From: Sanderia malayensis
Lineage: Eukaryota; Cnidaria; Scyphozoa; Semaeostomeae; Pelagiidae
Direction: 5' to 3'
DNA: 64,000 nt
Assembly: GCA_013076295.1 (NCBI GenBank)
Contig: RQOL01000797.1
Coordinates: 1 to 64,000 of the forward strand
The notes under the pieces were generated by a model. The model searched no databases. It worked only from the letters and a program-made list of their open reading frames with translations, and was not told the DNA's origin. How positions within the stretch are numbered: the first letter of the stretch is position 1; the number at the start of each line of letters is the position of its first letter. The position numbers and the translations under genes were made by a program. Shown here one piece after another: positions 21,471 to 34,308 of the stretch.

Positions 21471-21660
21471 TCTATTGTTTTGAGGAGGAATATCATCCTG
21501 GAGGCCTTTAATGGTTCTTATTGGTCTGCTTTGTAACTGGAATTTTTTGTAAACAGAGCAGCTATCAATTGAATTGAATTGACGGACCTTCTCGTCCAGC
21601 GGTCTTCAAACTCGTTATAAATGAGATTGCCAAATATGGTCTGGAGATGAGGTAATCTCA
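21471..21660. repeat. Truncated copy of the 36671 foldback terminus
   Basis: Nearly identical to 36671-36855 (CTTATTGGTCTGCTTTGTAA through GAGATTGCCAAATATGG), same orientation, with nothing of the internal exon-like part. Confidence 0.75.
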
Positions 21661-23637
21661 TGTAATCTTTCATTTTATACTGTAATCTCATGTAATCTTT
21701 TATTTTATATTTCACAGTCTATTTTCGTATTTTATATTTTTACAACATTACCGTTGTGCTCTATTGTATAATCGCCATTTACTGTTATGTTCAGTTCGTT
21801 AAAACATTGTTTCCACTTGCTTTCGGACACTCTTTCGTAGCTTTTTACACGCACCCAGCAATATCACAAATCTATGGTTCCGGTGGTTTCCCTTTGATAA
21901 GTCATTGCTCTGGCTTCAATTTCTTTTGTTATGTTAATTTTTGGATTATGACTTCCACCAATGACAAATAGAGTACAGCCCACGTGATGACACGTGATAC
22001 GTAACGAAATCGAAACAAGCCCCAAAGTTCTTCCTTCTTGCTTTTTCGTTTCGCCCTTCTCCGCACGAATTTGTCCTGTGAGACTGTTCATGGTTTTGAG
22101 CACTTCGATTTTGATTATAAAATATCAGTTTTGAAGACTATAGGAGGTAAGTTTATGCGTCTGAGCACTTTATTACCACACTATTGTATAATTAATGTAT
22201 TTCTTAATGTTAGAAGACTCTTCAAATGTTTTATGACATTTTGGATTTCAAAATGGGCGTATCAATCAATTACTTGCGTTGTTACATTTCGAAAACATGG
22301 CTGAGGTTGCAGATGCCCAACTTTGACTCGTCAAAAATGGAGTTCTTTTTTATCTGAAGCTACAAATCGATACCATAAGATATGTTTTATTATATTTCAA
22401 TTATCTGTAAGAATATTTGATGTTGCTTTCAATCGTTTTACAATATATAAAATTGGTTTTTCCATGTCTGAATATTCACTTCCTTCCTCATCTTTTGATA
22501 TTTATGGAAGTATACAAATTCCAACGAACCAACCACTTGGGGCTAGGGTTGGCCCATCTGGTGCAATTTGGCACAAATTTCTTGGATTAATTTCTGAATA
22601 ATTTAGCAAATGACAGCTCGTTGTTACGAGTGTAGCTTAATTTTGCCATGAATCCAAAAATGTTTGGATTATATGTTTTTACAAACATGCGAGCACCTCA
22701 CACCATCTGAAACATACAGCCAGTTAAGTTAGATGGTGAGATTGAGGAAATACTTTGCCTTGAGGAAGTTTTCCAAAAAATAGAGTTTTATCCACATGCC
22801 ACAATTAGTCACAAAGTGTTTTGACATTGTCATAATTTAAAGTTTACTGTAAGTCCTTGATTGAGCCCCCATCCTCAAATAAGCCCCCACCTTAAATTTG
22901 TTTCCAAAATAAGCCCCCCACCCTCAAATAAGTCCCCATGGATTGAGGGATTTTTCAATTTTAGAATAAGTCAAATAATTGGATGAAATGTAAATCAAAA
23001 GTTTATAGATGACTTTTGGATAACTTTTGAAAAACTTGATAACTTTATATTTGAAAGCTTTAAAGATATTTGTTTTATTTTAAGAAAACATTAATTGATG
23101 GACTTTCTTTTTTTTTTAAACATACTTGGACATAGATAATGCCACAACAACAACATATCTTACTGACAATTTTTGCCTATGCAGAATAAGCCCCCTCATG
23201 AATAAGCTCTCCCCTTGTTATTTCAAGTTAAAATAAAATAATGAGATCTTGTCTCAACTTGTTTTCCGATCTTTAAATGCCTCAAGGGAAACCATTGGCA
23301 AGAAACCATTGTGCAATTTTTATCAGAGTCTTTACAATACAAGGGATGTAGAGCTGCTATTTGACATAATGCAATGCAATCATTATAGAACTTTCCATGT
23401 TTTAGCAAAGTTTGCTTGATTCTTGTTACAATAATCAGAGCTGGGCTGGAGTGTGCTGCATGTTGAAAGTTGAAGTTGAGAAGCTGAAGGAATTATGCCT
23501 TTCAAACAAAATTTTGTTTAATATGCTATTTTAAATTAGTTGCATTCATGTAAGGAGTGTTTGGTGTCGCAAGAAATTATCAAGATTAAATTCTATATTA
23601 AGTTTTTTTAAATGGGTTGCATTTTTTAATTCCCCAG

Positions 23638-23703
23638 AGACCATGGAAGACACTGGAGAAGACAAGAAGATAGAAGAGGAATCTTGTACTGATGTTCAAG
23701 AAG
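23638..23703 (+). CDS. Gene B exon: probable start codon and acidic N-terminus
   Basis: Acceptor TTTAATTCCCCAG|, donor G|GTAAAT. ATG at 23643 sits in ACCATGG, a full Kozak match. It encodes MEDTGEDKKIEEESCTDVQE. If translated from further upstream, phase 1 is also open, so linkage to an upstream coding exon cannot be excluded. Confidence 0.6.
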
Positions 23704-24760
23704 GTAAATTTTAATTCTGCTTTTTAAATGTTATGGGAGCATGTTTCACAATTGGCGTTATAATTAAATAAATAAATCACATAATTGAATACATAGTTTA
23801 TTTTTTTTGGATATTTCCAGCAACAATTGTTTTTCTATGGTTTGAATGGTCCACCATGTGTGAAAATAATTGATTGTTTCATTGACAAGCTCTATTATTT
23901 ATTTCATTAGAGTTTACATGGCATTGAAAGAATGGACATAGGTAAAGAAGTTGTTCCAGGTTGGTTGTATTTCAGATATTGATCTATGTTTCGTTTTCAT
24001 AGATATATAGTATAATTTCTTAAATGTACTGGCAGTATTTTTGTGATTAAGTGTCTTTTAAATTCATTTATTTATTTTTATTTGGATTTATTTATTCCTG
24101 CATTTTTAGAGGGGTTTTATTTCAGTGGGGTTTTATTTATTTTCAAGTATTTTTTGCTGATGTTGTTTAATCAAGGAGTTGTTGTAGTTTTATTACTAGT
24201 TGTTTTGTTTGTTACATGCTCTATTATTGCAACTAAGTTCTGCTGTGTTGTGTCAACAATATGCAGGGTGGTCTGGCATCACATTGCAGGGTGGCTGGCA
24301 AACCAAAGGGGCCCGTTTTAGGGCCCATAGTTTTAGTTTAGTTAAAAAATCAGAAGGCCAGGGTTGTGATCGCCACTTCGCCACCTGGGCCAGACCACCC
24401 ATGACAAGATGGCTTTAATAGGTTAAGGAAATCATGAAAATTCTCCCTTTTGAGGGCATTTTATTACCAGGATTTTGTAGATTTCTGTTTAAAAACATCC
24501 CAATCAAGTTTTGTCCAATCTGAAAGCTAAATATTATTATTAAGTCTCTTGCAAATGGACACTGTTACGATGTAACGATTTATTGATGGTGTATTGAGTT
24601 TGCAAAGAAATCATTCACTATCAATGAATGACACATAAACTATTTATTCATTATATGTTCAATTTCTTGTCCAAAAGTGTAATTATATCACATTGCAATA
24701 ATCATTGTCAGATGTTTGATAAAGGCAAAGAATAAAATCCAATTGTTATTTATTTCTCAG

Positions 24761-24844
24761 GTGCTACACATATTGCGTATTATGGACCAGTCATAAACAT
24801 AGCTTCTGGTGAAGCACCCATAACAATTGGCAATATTGAACAAG
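24761..24844 (+). CDS. Gene B exon: RHIM-like amyloid-motif candidate
   Basis: An 84-nt exon, phase 1 in and out, with acceptor TATTTCTCAG| and donor G|GTTAGT. It encodes HIAYYGPVINIASGEAP followed by ITIGNIEQ. The alternation V-I-N-I ... I-T-I-G-N resembles RHIM and insect cRHIM cores ([IV]-x-[IV]-G with an upstream I-x-I pair) that drive amyloid-type signalling between receptors and adaptors. A position directly N-terminal to a NACHT domain is where signalling motifs sit in NLRs. This is a motif guess, not a demonstrated homology. Confidence 0.45.
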
Positions 24845-25956
24845 GTTAGTGTTTTGACTAGGACAAATAATACTCAATGCCAATTAGACATGGTAATTGT
24901 TTGGGCTGGCTTGCTTAAACAGCAGAAGGGAAACCAATGTCATAACGCGAGAATCACCATATTGGCTTATTTTCTAGAATTAGCAAACAACATGATGAGA
25001 TTACAACATATTGTAATCTCATTCAGTAATATCTTTGTAGTATGTTGAGTAATATCAAAAAACAACCAACACATTGAGAATTGTGCAACTATTAATGCTA
25101 TGAAATCATATTTGTTCAGTGATGTTATCCCTAGAAGCAAGTTTTGGTTCAATCAGCTATCTCCTTTACTCGTTAACCGTGGAATGTGTTCGAGCCTGAA
25201 AGGCTTCTCTCACCATATTTATTTTTTATTCCATTTCTGGGTAGTTTTTGACGCAAAAACAGTTACTGCAGTTTTTAAATTTTGAAATTCACCCTTTAAC
25301 GCCCTTTTTCGCCTTTAAAAATGCGCATTCCATAAAAATGCACTTGTTCAGGAATCTAAGGAATCTGTTGGTGTTGGTGCCTCGCTTATCATGAAAAGCG
25401 TGAGCTTTTTTCACAAAAATGAGGATGATGCGCTCACGCTTATACTGCAAGCAGACGGGTTTTTTGATCTCTTTACTTTGTATTTTGCTTCAATGTAATC
25501 ACCAAGTTATAGAATTTATAACAAGAATTCCATATTCCATGTCATACCAAACTATTTGAGTTAGAGCGATTTCTAACAGCCCATCAAGTTAGCATTTCAT
25601 CGTCTTTGACAAAAACCCGAGTAGCAAATACAAAAATAATCCATAATTATTTTGCTAAAACCAAGCACACTGTAAAACTTGATAAAATAGATTATAGAAC
25701 TGATGGAAACGATAAACAAACTTATATTAGGAACGTTTGCTAGTTGTTTTATCACCCAGACCTTTTTCGTAAACGCGACATTTTTCTAGAAGAGTGGCCC
25801 TAAGCTTAGACTCATTACATTGCGCCCCTGTGATATTGCAATTGACTTCCTATTAAATATCCCTTCAAACAAGCCTGTAAAGCAGATTGGCATCCCCACA
25901 GATGATTGTCCTTGACTTTGTTAACATCTTTTCTTGAAAAATATAGTTTTTTGCAG

Positions 25957-26028
25957 GTGCAACGAAAAATACTAAAGGCAATACTTGTGAAAAAGGAACT
26001 GATGAACCAAAGAGCAATTCAACTGAAA
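25957..26028 (+). CDS. Gene B linker exon
   Basis: A 72-nt exon, phase 1 in and out, with acceptor TTTTTTGCAG| and donor A|GTAAGT. It encodes a polar low-complexity linker (GATKNTKGNTCEKGTDEPKS). Confidence 0.55.
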
Positions 26029-26126
26029 GTAAGTCTGCAAATTTTCTGAGGCATTATTTCATTTTGGACATATGGGAAGACTATCCCATAATTTAAAAAG
26101 GTCTGATTTGTGATAATGATAATTGC

Positions 26127-26516
26127 TGTAGCCACCCGCCTGGACCAACTTTTGAACCAATTGTCCCAGAGAGTTGAAAATTGTCTGAACGTGATCAAAA
26201 GGCTCTGTTTAGTAGGTTTCGACTATTTGTTAGCCTATTTTCGGTCTATTTCAAAATGTCATTTTGGGAATTTGAACGTTCATGGAGTATACATAAAGTA
26301 ATTCACTTGTTATAGCCACCCGTCTGGACCAACTTTTGAACCAATTGTCCTAGAGGTTGAAAATTGTCTGAACGTGATCAGAAGGCTCTATTTAGTAGGT
26401 GTCGACTATTTGTTAGCCTATTTTCGGTCTATTTTAAAATGTCATTTTGGGAATTTGAACGTTCATGGAGTATACATAAAGTAATTCACTTGTTGTAGCC
26501 AACCGTCTGGACCAAA
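26127..26516. repeat. Tandem duplication, about 184-bp unit, 2.1 copies
   Basis: TAGCCACCCGCCTGGACCAA at 26129, TAGCCACCCGTCTGGACCAA at 26313, and a partial third copy from about 26496 (TAGCCAACCGTCTGGACCAA). The first two units are alike along their whole length. Confidence 0.85.
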
Positions 26517-26797
26517 TTGCGTCTCTGTGTTTTTGCTCGTTCCTTTGCTCCACCAACAGGGACTTATCAAATTTGAGCATCGAAATCGGAACTCGGAATA
26601 AATTTTTGTTCCTCATTCACAGAGTAGGGTTTCAAACTACGCCGCTCTGATTGGTCTATTCAAATATTTACATCGCTTTTGAGGCCAATAACGGCTTTTG
26701 TGTCAGAAATGCTTACCCCCTGGTTTTCAAGAGTAGCTTGGCATGGCATGAAGCAAATTTATAAATGAAGTTACAAATGAATTTCCCCAGAACGAAG

Positions 26798-27528
26798 CAG
26801 GGCCTCTTTTAAGGAATCAGAGCTGGGGGGCAAATTTTAAAAAGGGGACCTCAGTTTTACTGAAGGAAAAAATTTTTTTTCAGCAACTGCCAAAATAATG
26901 ATGCAGGCGAGTCAAACATTATGGTAGAAAAGAGTGTTTTAAGACTGATAACTTTACTTTTAACAAAATTTAAACTGAAAAGAACGAAGAATTATTTCAA
27001 TCAAAAACTTTTTAACGAAGTCTCTTTCACAATATGAGTCAATTTTTGGCAAATTCATTCTGCGGTCCTTCATTGTAAGAAAAGTTTGAAACTGCTGCAT
27101 CATTATTTAGTTCTCGTTGTTTCTCAAGCTTTCTTCTTTTCAGCATAAGGCATCTTGCAAATATTATCACTGATTATACTGATAATTGATTGATCTACTG
27201 ATTACTGATAATATATGTAGAACAGTAGATATTGTCATAACAGTAGTCATTGTCATAGCAATCTAAGCTGGGCTTAGCAAAGGGAGGCTTGTCGAAGGGG
27301 AGGCTTGTTCGAAAACAAAAGCATTTTTTATCTGGGTTTCTTGATTCTTAGTTGCTATTTCGGTTTCTTGCTTAGTGTAGAAAATAGAAACTGCTAAAAT
27401 AAAAGCATCAAAGGGAAAAAGGGACCTCTGCTGGGGGGGCAAAACATATAAAAAGCTTCAAAACTGGGGGGGAGCCAGCACGACTGGGGGGCATTTGGCC
27501 CCCAGTTTGTATGTTAAAAGAGGCCCTG
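26798..27528. mobile_element. hAT-type nonautonomous element with 8-bp target duplication
   Basis: The ends are CAGGGCCTCTTTTAA and its inverse (TTAAAAGAGGCCCTG), flanked on both sides by GAACGAAG (26790-26797 and 27529-27536). An 8-bp duplication and CAGGG termini are the hAT signature. G-rich subterminal repeats (CTGGGGGGCA) occur near both ends. No transposase frame. It lies in the long gene B intron. Confidence 0.85.
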
Positions 27529-27536
27529 GAACGAAG

Positions 27537-30262
27537 GCAAATGTATGAATTTTTTGAAGCAGCGATAAATAAGGACGGAGTTGTTTAGAAAGATTCAGCG
27601 ATTTGTATATGAGAACATTTGTCAAAACAGTAATACATTTCAAGTGGTTTCCGTTCAGGAATAGCATTTCGTTTGGCGTTTTGCATGAAAATATTAAGTT
27701 TTTTAGAGGGACATGCTTCAAGCATTCACGAGTTCTATATCTTCAAACCGAGAAATCTGAAAAGTCTTTCTTGCCGTGTACACAACTCAACAATTTACGC
27801 AATAAGTTTGCTGATTAACTACAATAAGTTTGATACTTTTACCTCATTGTTTCACAAACACGTTTTTCCAATAAAAAATAACCGTCCGAAATTGTTACTA
27901 CCACTTTTAAACTATATGTAAAGGTTGCGATGTATATTTCCTCAAGACTCCGATATATTTATTGACCAAGCAATAATTTAGAAAGTGACTGCAATACCTT
28001 GTATAGGCACATGCGAAATACAAATAGCAAGAAAATGTGAAAATACTTGGTTTCGTTAGCTATCACTTAAAAATGCATGCTAGGTGTCGTCAAACAAAAA
28101 AATTTATGAAAGAGCCAACGTTTCGTTCAGCCATCCAATACGAATATAACAGGATTATCCTCATCACTTGAATTGCTTGATTAATCCTCGTCGTCATTAT
28201 GATGATCATCAAGCATGATTAGCAGCCCAGTTTCCTCCTAAATTCTCTAATTCATTTCTTTTGTGTTTGGAATTTTACATCTGAGAATCCCCAGTTTCAT
28301 TGTCAGGACTTACCTCTGTTTTGATACAAATTAAAACTGTATTCATATACTTAATCATTAGTGTTGTGTTTTATTGAAGATCTCATTGTTATGTTGTGTT
28401 AACCTTGAAAATATAATCCAATGTCCTTGAGTCTTTTTACATTTTGTCTAAATTTAAGTTGTCCGAAATCAGGATTTTTTGGTCCCAAATTGTCTGTCCG
28501 CAAATTAAACGCCCGAAATTAAACCGTCTGAAATTTTGGGGATAAATGTACGGTGGCCCACAAGTGTCAAGGCAAAACTTCATTTCTCAAGACAAAACTC
28601 TTCTTTTCAAGGCAAAACTTTCTTTATCAAAGTGCGTTTCAAATCGTATAAGATAAATAAATGGTTAAATATAATAATGTTTGTAAACAAGAAAAAATGT
28701 AAAGGGTTGGTCGCAGCAATGCAGACCAATAGGAAACAACACGCATCCGTGATGTAAACTGTATGTCAAAGGGGGTACATGCAGTATAAGTGGGGAGTAC
28801 AGGACTAAACGGATAGATAAATGTTGTGCCATGATGGCAATAAGCAATGATAGGATGGTACCAGGAAAATGCGAAGAAAGCTTAATGCTTAGTAACTGGC
28901 ATTGGTCTACGTGAAAAGAATGAATGGTTGGAAGGAATACGGATTTCGACTGGGATTTCTGCCATTTGAGCAAAACTTGCGCCGTTATTCGCACTGATGA
29001 CGTCATCAATTGTTTTGCTGATATCAGCAAAATTGCCAAACTATGTATCATTCAAATCACAACGTAAAAAGCTATCGATTGATACCATTTTCATCGAGTT
29101 TGTATGTATGTAAGCGCAGCTATGCGTGTTTTCACATGGGAAAATGGTCCTCTGTGACGTCATAAAAATGTGCAACTTCTGGTTGAAATTTCAAAGGCCC
29201 ATCTCGGATTTGGAATCAGCATGATCAAATTGCTACTATTATGAAATAAAATTTAAAGTTAGGTTGAAGTTCAGATTGTTGGAGAAAATTCCCTGTAGAA
29301 AAGAGTTTAGGGGCCGTTCAATAATTACGTCACGCTAGGAGGGCGGGTGGTTCTTCGGGTTTTTCGTGACGCAGCGTGACGGTAAATGAGGGGGGTGGGT
29401 AGTACTTATTTCAAGTCAGTGGCGTCACGGTATAAAAAATTTTGGATTTGCCAATAAAGACGTTGTTTTCCGTTTTTATGTCATGTAAAGAGTGCTTTAT
29501 TGAAAATGTTTCAAAACATTCGGATTTCGAATTCAAATGCTTCAAAAACATAAGTTTCGAATAACATGGATGTCCAAAATACGGGTAGTTCTAATCGGTA
29601 GACCCCACGACTCGGGGACTCTCCTGACCCACGACTATACGACCTACGGAAATACGACCCATGTCTTTAAAACCGCCAAATTTGCATTATTTTCACTGTA
29701 ACTGTTGTAGCGAAGTCAAAGGCACTGTTTTGAAGTATGAAACGCAGTTTGGTGAGCATAGGAACAGAAATAAATGCTTTTCGAGCAAGCAATTTTGTCG
29801 CAAAAAGCACGCTGTCGTTGCAAATCACTGAGGTTTTCATATCGTAAGCAAGGAAACTGTGGTGGCAGTAATCGAATTCCTGTGGAGCCACGACACTGAC
29901 ATTTGCACCGTAATCAAAGTTCCACCTTTTCAGGGGCACCGTAATCAAAGTTCCACCCTTTCCAACCAAACCTGCAAAACAGAGTGGCATCCCTACAGAT
30001 CATCCTTCTAGACTTTGTTTGCAAGTGGGTCGTGTTATGAAAAATGTTAGAATTAATAAAATTTCATATTGCGGTTTTCGCAATAGCAATGTCATAAGTC
30101 CCTGTTGGGTAGCGAGAATCGAGCTAAGCACAGGGACGCAATGTAATGAGTCTAGGTTTGACTTTTGCGTGGAGTTTTGCACTGCGCCATCTGAAACAAT
30201 TTATTCTGCTGTTTAGTTTTATTATGTTTTATAGTGTTGGAAATCTTTTCATTTTTTGTTAG
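27537..30262 (+). other. Gene B intron, remaining part
   Basis: No exon recognised. It holds a short tandem repeat around 28565-28625 (CAAGGCAAAACTTC, three copies) and a probable transposon terminus near 29310 (GGGGCCGTTCAATAATTACG). A segment at 29968-30150 resembles 25770-25922, partly direct and partly inverted. Confidence 0.4.
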
Positions 30263-32354
30263 CTTTTCCTAAATTAAGAGAAAAATATCGGAAAGAATGC
30301 TCCAACCATGAAGTAAATTCTTTACAATATGGTATTATCACGCCCGTCGAGACGAAAATTCAAGATTTCGCAGTAAATCTCAGGATAAGAAAAGAGAAGA
30401 ATAGTCCAGCTGCCGATGCAGATGCCGATAAGAACTTCCATAATGAAATCAACAAACATATGGAGTCTTTGAAGGATCATACTGATACTATTGAAGTTGA
30501 AGAACTGTTCAATATGATGGAGGATGATAAACACCGAATTTTCTTTGTCGGCGGAGTAGCTGGAATTGGGAAGTCTGTTCTTGCCAAAAGAATTGCCTAC
30601 GACTGGTCATGCAATGAAAAATACAGAAATGTAAAGTGTCTGTTGTACATAACATGCAGAGAGTTGAATGAATTCCTTGAGAAAAGTGACAAAGAAATTG
30701 GAATTGAGAAAATTGAAAAATATTTGAAAGAGAAATTCAAAGATGTCCCATTGAAGATGATAAAGCTACATTGTTTCTTATTGATGGGCTCGATGAGCTT
30801 CAAAAACCTGGCCTGATTCAAGCATTCACTGAGAAATTTTCCGAATCAAACTTTTGATTCTGGAAGACCGCATAGTCGACACTTTCTGGATAAAACCGAA
30901 GAGATGTGCCAGAAGTTGGAAATCCTTGGGCTTGATGAGAATCAAATTCAGGAATTTATTGAGAAATTTGACAAATTATCAACAACCGCGACTGAGAATC
31001 AACCATCAACAGAACAAAAAATCAATAAGGCAATTGAAAAGTCAAAAATATATCGGCAATGAAAACAATTCCGCAGTTTTTGACGACACTGTGTTGTATT
31101 GCAATGTTGTCAACAGAAAATATGTCTATTTCCAACAACACAAGTATTTACTGTTGGATGTTATTTTTGTTGATGAAACAGCATTTCCAAGGCAAAGAAT
31201 CAGGCAACAAGCTTGGATGGGAAATCTTTTCTCATTATTCAGAGCAGTTGCTGGCGATATGCAAACAGGCATTCAAGCTATACAGTTCAGGAAGCATTAT
31301 CTTTAAAAAGACGGAGCTAGAGTGTGAGGATGAAAAGTTTATTGAAGGGTTTCTACTTGGTATGAAGAACAATACTGGAGAAATTACCAAATATATGTTC
31401 AAACATCTAACTATTATGGAGTTCCTGGCTTCTATTCACGTCTATCTAGACGGAAAAAGAAACGAGTTACTGAAGAAGCTATTGAGGGAAGAGCGCTACG
31501 AAATTATTTCGTTTGTGTGCAGCATTGAAAAGGACAGTTTGACAGATGATGATAATGATATTGTCAACAATATGATGCAAAAACTTGGTTGTGGTAAAAG
31601 GCTGGAAACGGGCTTGCAAGCATTACTTTATATCTTGAAGAAATTGAAGAAACTTGATGTTGAAGATGAACTGCGATATAAACTGAAATTCAGGTTTATA
31701 AGTGACTACTTGACGGCGAATGATATGATACGAATGAAAGTTACGAGTAAAAAATCATTGAAGAAGATTCTCAACAACATATCACCCGGATTTTTCTTTC
31801 CTTGGTCTAAATTGACATTTCATCATGATGCTTTTGACCGATCCAACATCATCAATATTCTAAGGTTGGCAATTGGAAATGAAGTGGCAGATTCTGAAAT
31901 CAAGAATGCATTCAGTGGGATTAAATTTAATATAGATGATTTGAGAGAGATGGAAATCCTTGATTACGCAAGGTGGATCAACATTGACAGGGTTCAGTTG
32001 AAAAATATAAAAAATTTTACTAAAGACCAGTCAGTGTTGGTCCACCGCAACGTGGCTTTCTGTGGGAGAGTTGTGTTTCGTGACTGCAAGGTCCCTTTGT
32101 TCACCACCAATGCGAATGAATCAACAACAAGAATGAAATTGAAATGGTTGAAATGTACAATGAGAATTGACCAATCAGAGGTCAGCTCAGCCGCCAATCT
32201 ATTTGGATTGGCGGAAGGGGTTCACTTGGTTGATGTTCGTGTTGGTGGAAAAGAATTTGAAAAGATTGTGGAGAAAGTGTTTCAAATAGAGCCACGCAGG
32301 TTGGAGAGGATGGAGTTAGGTTGTCCACTTGGTGAATCTGAATTGAAACACAAG
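30263..32354 (+). pseudogene. Gene B exon: NACHT NTPase domain and C-terminal region, three frame breaks
   Basis: Acceptor TTTTTTGTTAG|, donor AAG|GTAAGA. The order is a helical lead-in, Walker A (FVGGVAGIGKSVLAKRIAYD, near 30541-30600), then Walker B LFLIDGLDEL (30771-30800) in a different frame. The S-x-R-P sensor-like segment SGRPHSRHF (near 30860) is in a third register, then a helical NACHT-associated region from about 31050 (MKTIPQFLTTLCCIAML, later MFKHLTIMEFLASI). The last 300 residues show no canonical LRRs. Frame changes lie near 30740-30765, 30840-30860 and 31050-31060. Family members hydrolyse ATP and oligomerise. With these breaks no full-length product can be made from this copy as read. 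Confidence 0.75.
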
Positions 32355-33548
32355 GTAAGAACATTATTACTTGTATTGTCACTGTCTATATTTCATATAT
32401 ATGGATTAACATTACCAGGTGGTTAATTATTTTATCAATTTATTACTTTAAACTTCAATTACATAATATTATAATGTTGAAGAAATAAAGTTTTAAATGT
32501 GATGAGTAATTGGCGCCGAAAATTTCATTCAACAACTGAGAAATTTGAAGCCTTGTTTTGGTTGAACATTTAGAGTTCTATGTTTTGACTTGCAATTTCA
32601 TGTATTACAAACAATATAATAGCAATCATAAAACAGTAAAGAAAACATATATGATAAAATATATCAAGAATTATTTTGAATTTACCAACCATTTCATATA
32701 TTCAATGTTAATGCTGGTTTCATGCGTTGTGAATTAAACTTTGAAATGGCGCCCGTTTTGTACAAATTTCAAAGTCAAAACTTTGTTAGTTCTAATTCTC
32801 ATTTCACGGTTCCTTGATATCATTTGAAGCCAAATAATTTTTCTATGGAATTCTGTGCTATTTTAATACTTAATAAAAATTGTATCATCAATTTAGTAAT
32901 GAAGGAAGGATTTAAAGTTTTGGAAGTTTTAAGTTCTTGACGGATTGCGGCTTTAAATCTGATGAATGCATTTATCTAACTTTTGAATTTGCGAAGTTTT
33001 TGTTGATTTTTAAACAGCATTAGTTAACAACTCTGGCACAAAGCTTTAGCAACTTTTATCGTTTCAAACTCAAAAGTTCATAACTGTTGCTTAATTTCAA
33101 GTATTTGTTTGAAATTTATGGGATTTTGCTAAATATGTCAGCAAAATTTCTTGATATTTTGTTTTGTGTTGGGCGGCGGTAAAATATTTACATTTTTGCT
33201 GGTCAACAAATTCTCAAATGTTTTCGAAATTATGCACCCAAAAATATACTGTTGTGTTTAACTGTCATTTGTCCATCATATTGTAATTATAAAGAAAAAC
33301 TTCAACATTTGATCTCTAGTATATTAAGACGTCATTTCTTTGAATTAATTTGCGATGCTGTTTCATAAATTGTAGTTGTAATTTCTTGTTGAGAACTTGG
33401 CCAAAATTCTTAGACTTATTTTTATACTATTAGATTAAGGTTATTAATTTCTATGTTCGTTTTAAATCAGCGAGGTGTTGTGCATTGGTAAACTGTTGTG
33501 ACATAATATATCAGCCAAAACTATTAACTGCTTGTTTTTCAATTCCAG
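32355..33548 (+). other. AT-rich intron of gene B
   Basis: 1.2 kb of AT-rich sequence. No repeat or coding signal was recognised. Confidence 0.5.
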
Positions 33549-33575
33549 ATGAAGAGAATGGAGTAGATCATGAAT
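33549..33575 (+). CDS. Gene B micro-exon (27 nt)
   Basis: Acceptor TTTTCAATTCCAG|, donor AAT|GTAAGT. In phase 1 it encodes DEENGVDHE and joins 33815 in phase. In phase 0, the phase of the upstream NACHT exon, it would stop after five codons, giving an alternative end for the NACHT protein. Confidence 0.4.
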
Positions 33576-33814
33576 GTAAGTGAACTAAAATGTTTCAACT
33601 ATTTTATACAATGTTGCGCGGTCTTCTCTTGACATATATTTATATTTTCATTTATCATGCTAATCATGTTGTCTTTTAAATGGTGAAATAATTACCAAGT
33701 TATAATTTATTGTTACTTGACAACTTCAAATGCAACAGGATTTCCATGTCCAGTGGCTTATGTTATGTTATTATTTTATTAATTCCCAATCGATCATTTG
33801 ATTTCTATTCGTAG

Positions 33815-34023
33815 CCAAGATCAATCCTACTTTTGTGCAACCAGAAAGCCGTGACTTTGTTCTTCAACTGAAAGAAAACCTGGATGATATAAAGCATTAT
33901 ATTGCGATGGATGAAAACATTGAAGAGTTTGAAAGACGATATAATGAACTCCCTTACATTCTGGTTGTCTTTATTCAACATCAAATTCCAGAAGAGATTG
34001 AGAGAGATATTCTTTTTGCCCAG
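33815..34023 (+). CDS. Gene B exon: first half of the first TIR-like unit
   Basis: Acceptor TATTCGTAG|, donor CAG|GTAAAT, phase 1 in, 0 out, like 925-1130. It encodes RDFVLQLKENLDDI, then PYILVVFIQHQIPEEIERDI. The frame is intact. The domain pattern is weaker than in its paralogues. Confidence 0.5.
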
Positions 34024-34147
34024 GTAAATGGTTTTGCTAACATGAGTCTGTATTTGTGTTTCATATTCAGTGGATATTTGTATCATCTATTTACTCTGTC
34101 TTTCTTTCGTTGGTTGTCTTTATCAAATTTATTTTCTTTAATTATAG

Positions 34148-34308
34148 AACAAAGGATTAAATTCTACTTGTGAAGTTGGAAGCAGATTTTCATCCATGTA
34201 AAGCGTAGTTCTGTTTTGATTCAAACCCGTGTTTGGACTTTACAGATAAACGAAATAATGCCGAAATGGCTACAATTGAATTAAATCGGATGATATCAGC
34301 TATAATGG
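34148..34308 (+). pseudogene. Gene B exon: second half of first TIR-like unit, stop and frameshift
   Basis: Acceptor TTAATTATAG|, donor G|GTAAGTT. Recognisable pieces are VKLEADFHP (compare VKLDNDFQP at 35003) and CLDFTDKRN followed by a helix ending ISAIMG, as at 1-164. The in-frame TAG lies near 34207 and an indel near 34170. Length is 161 nt against 178 nt in gene A. Confidence 0.55.

Noticed and set aside
24043..24321. Hydrophobic ORF that could look like a membrane protein
   Set aside because: T-rich intron sequence gives runs of Phe/Leu; no splice or start support.
29307..29460. Complete TIR transposon starting GGGGCCGTTCAATAATTACG
   Set aside because: Only one terminus could be found; no inverse partner within several kb, so no element was called.
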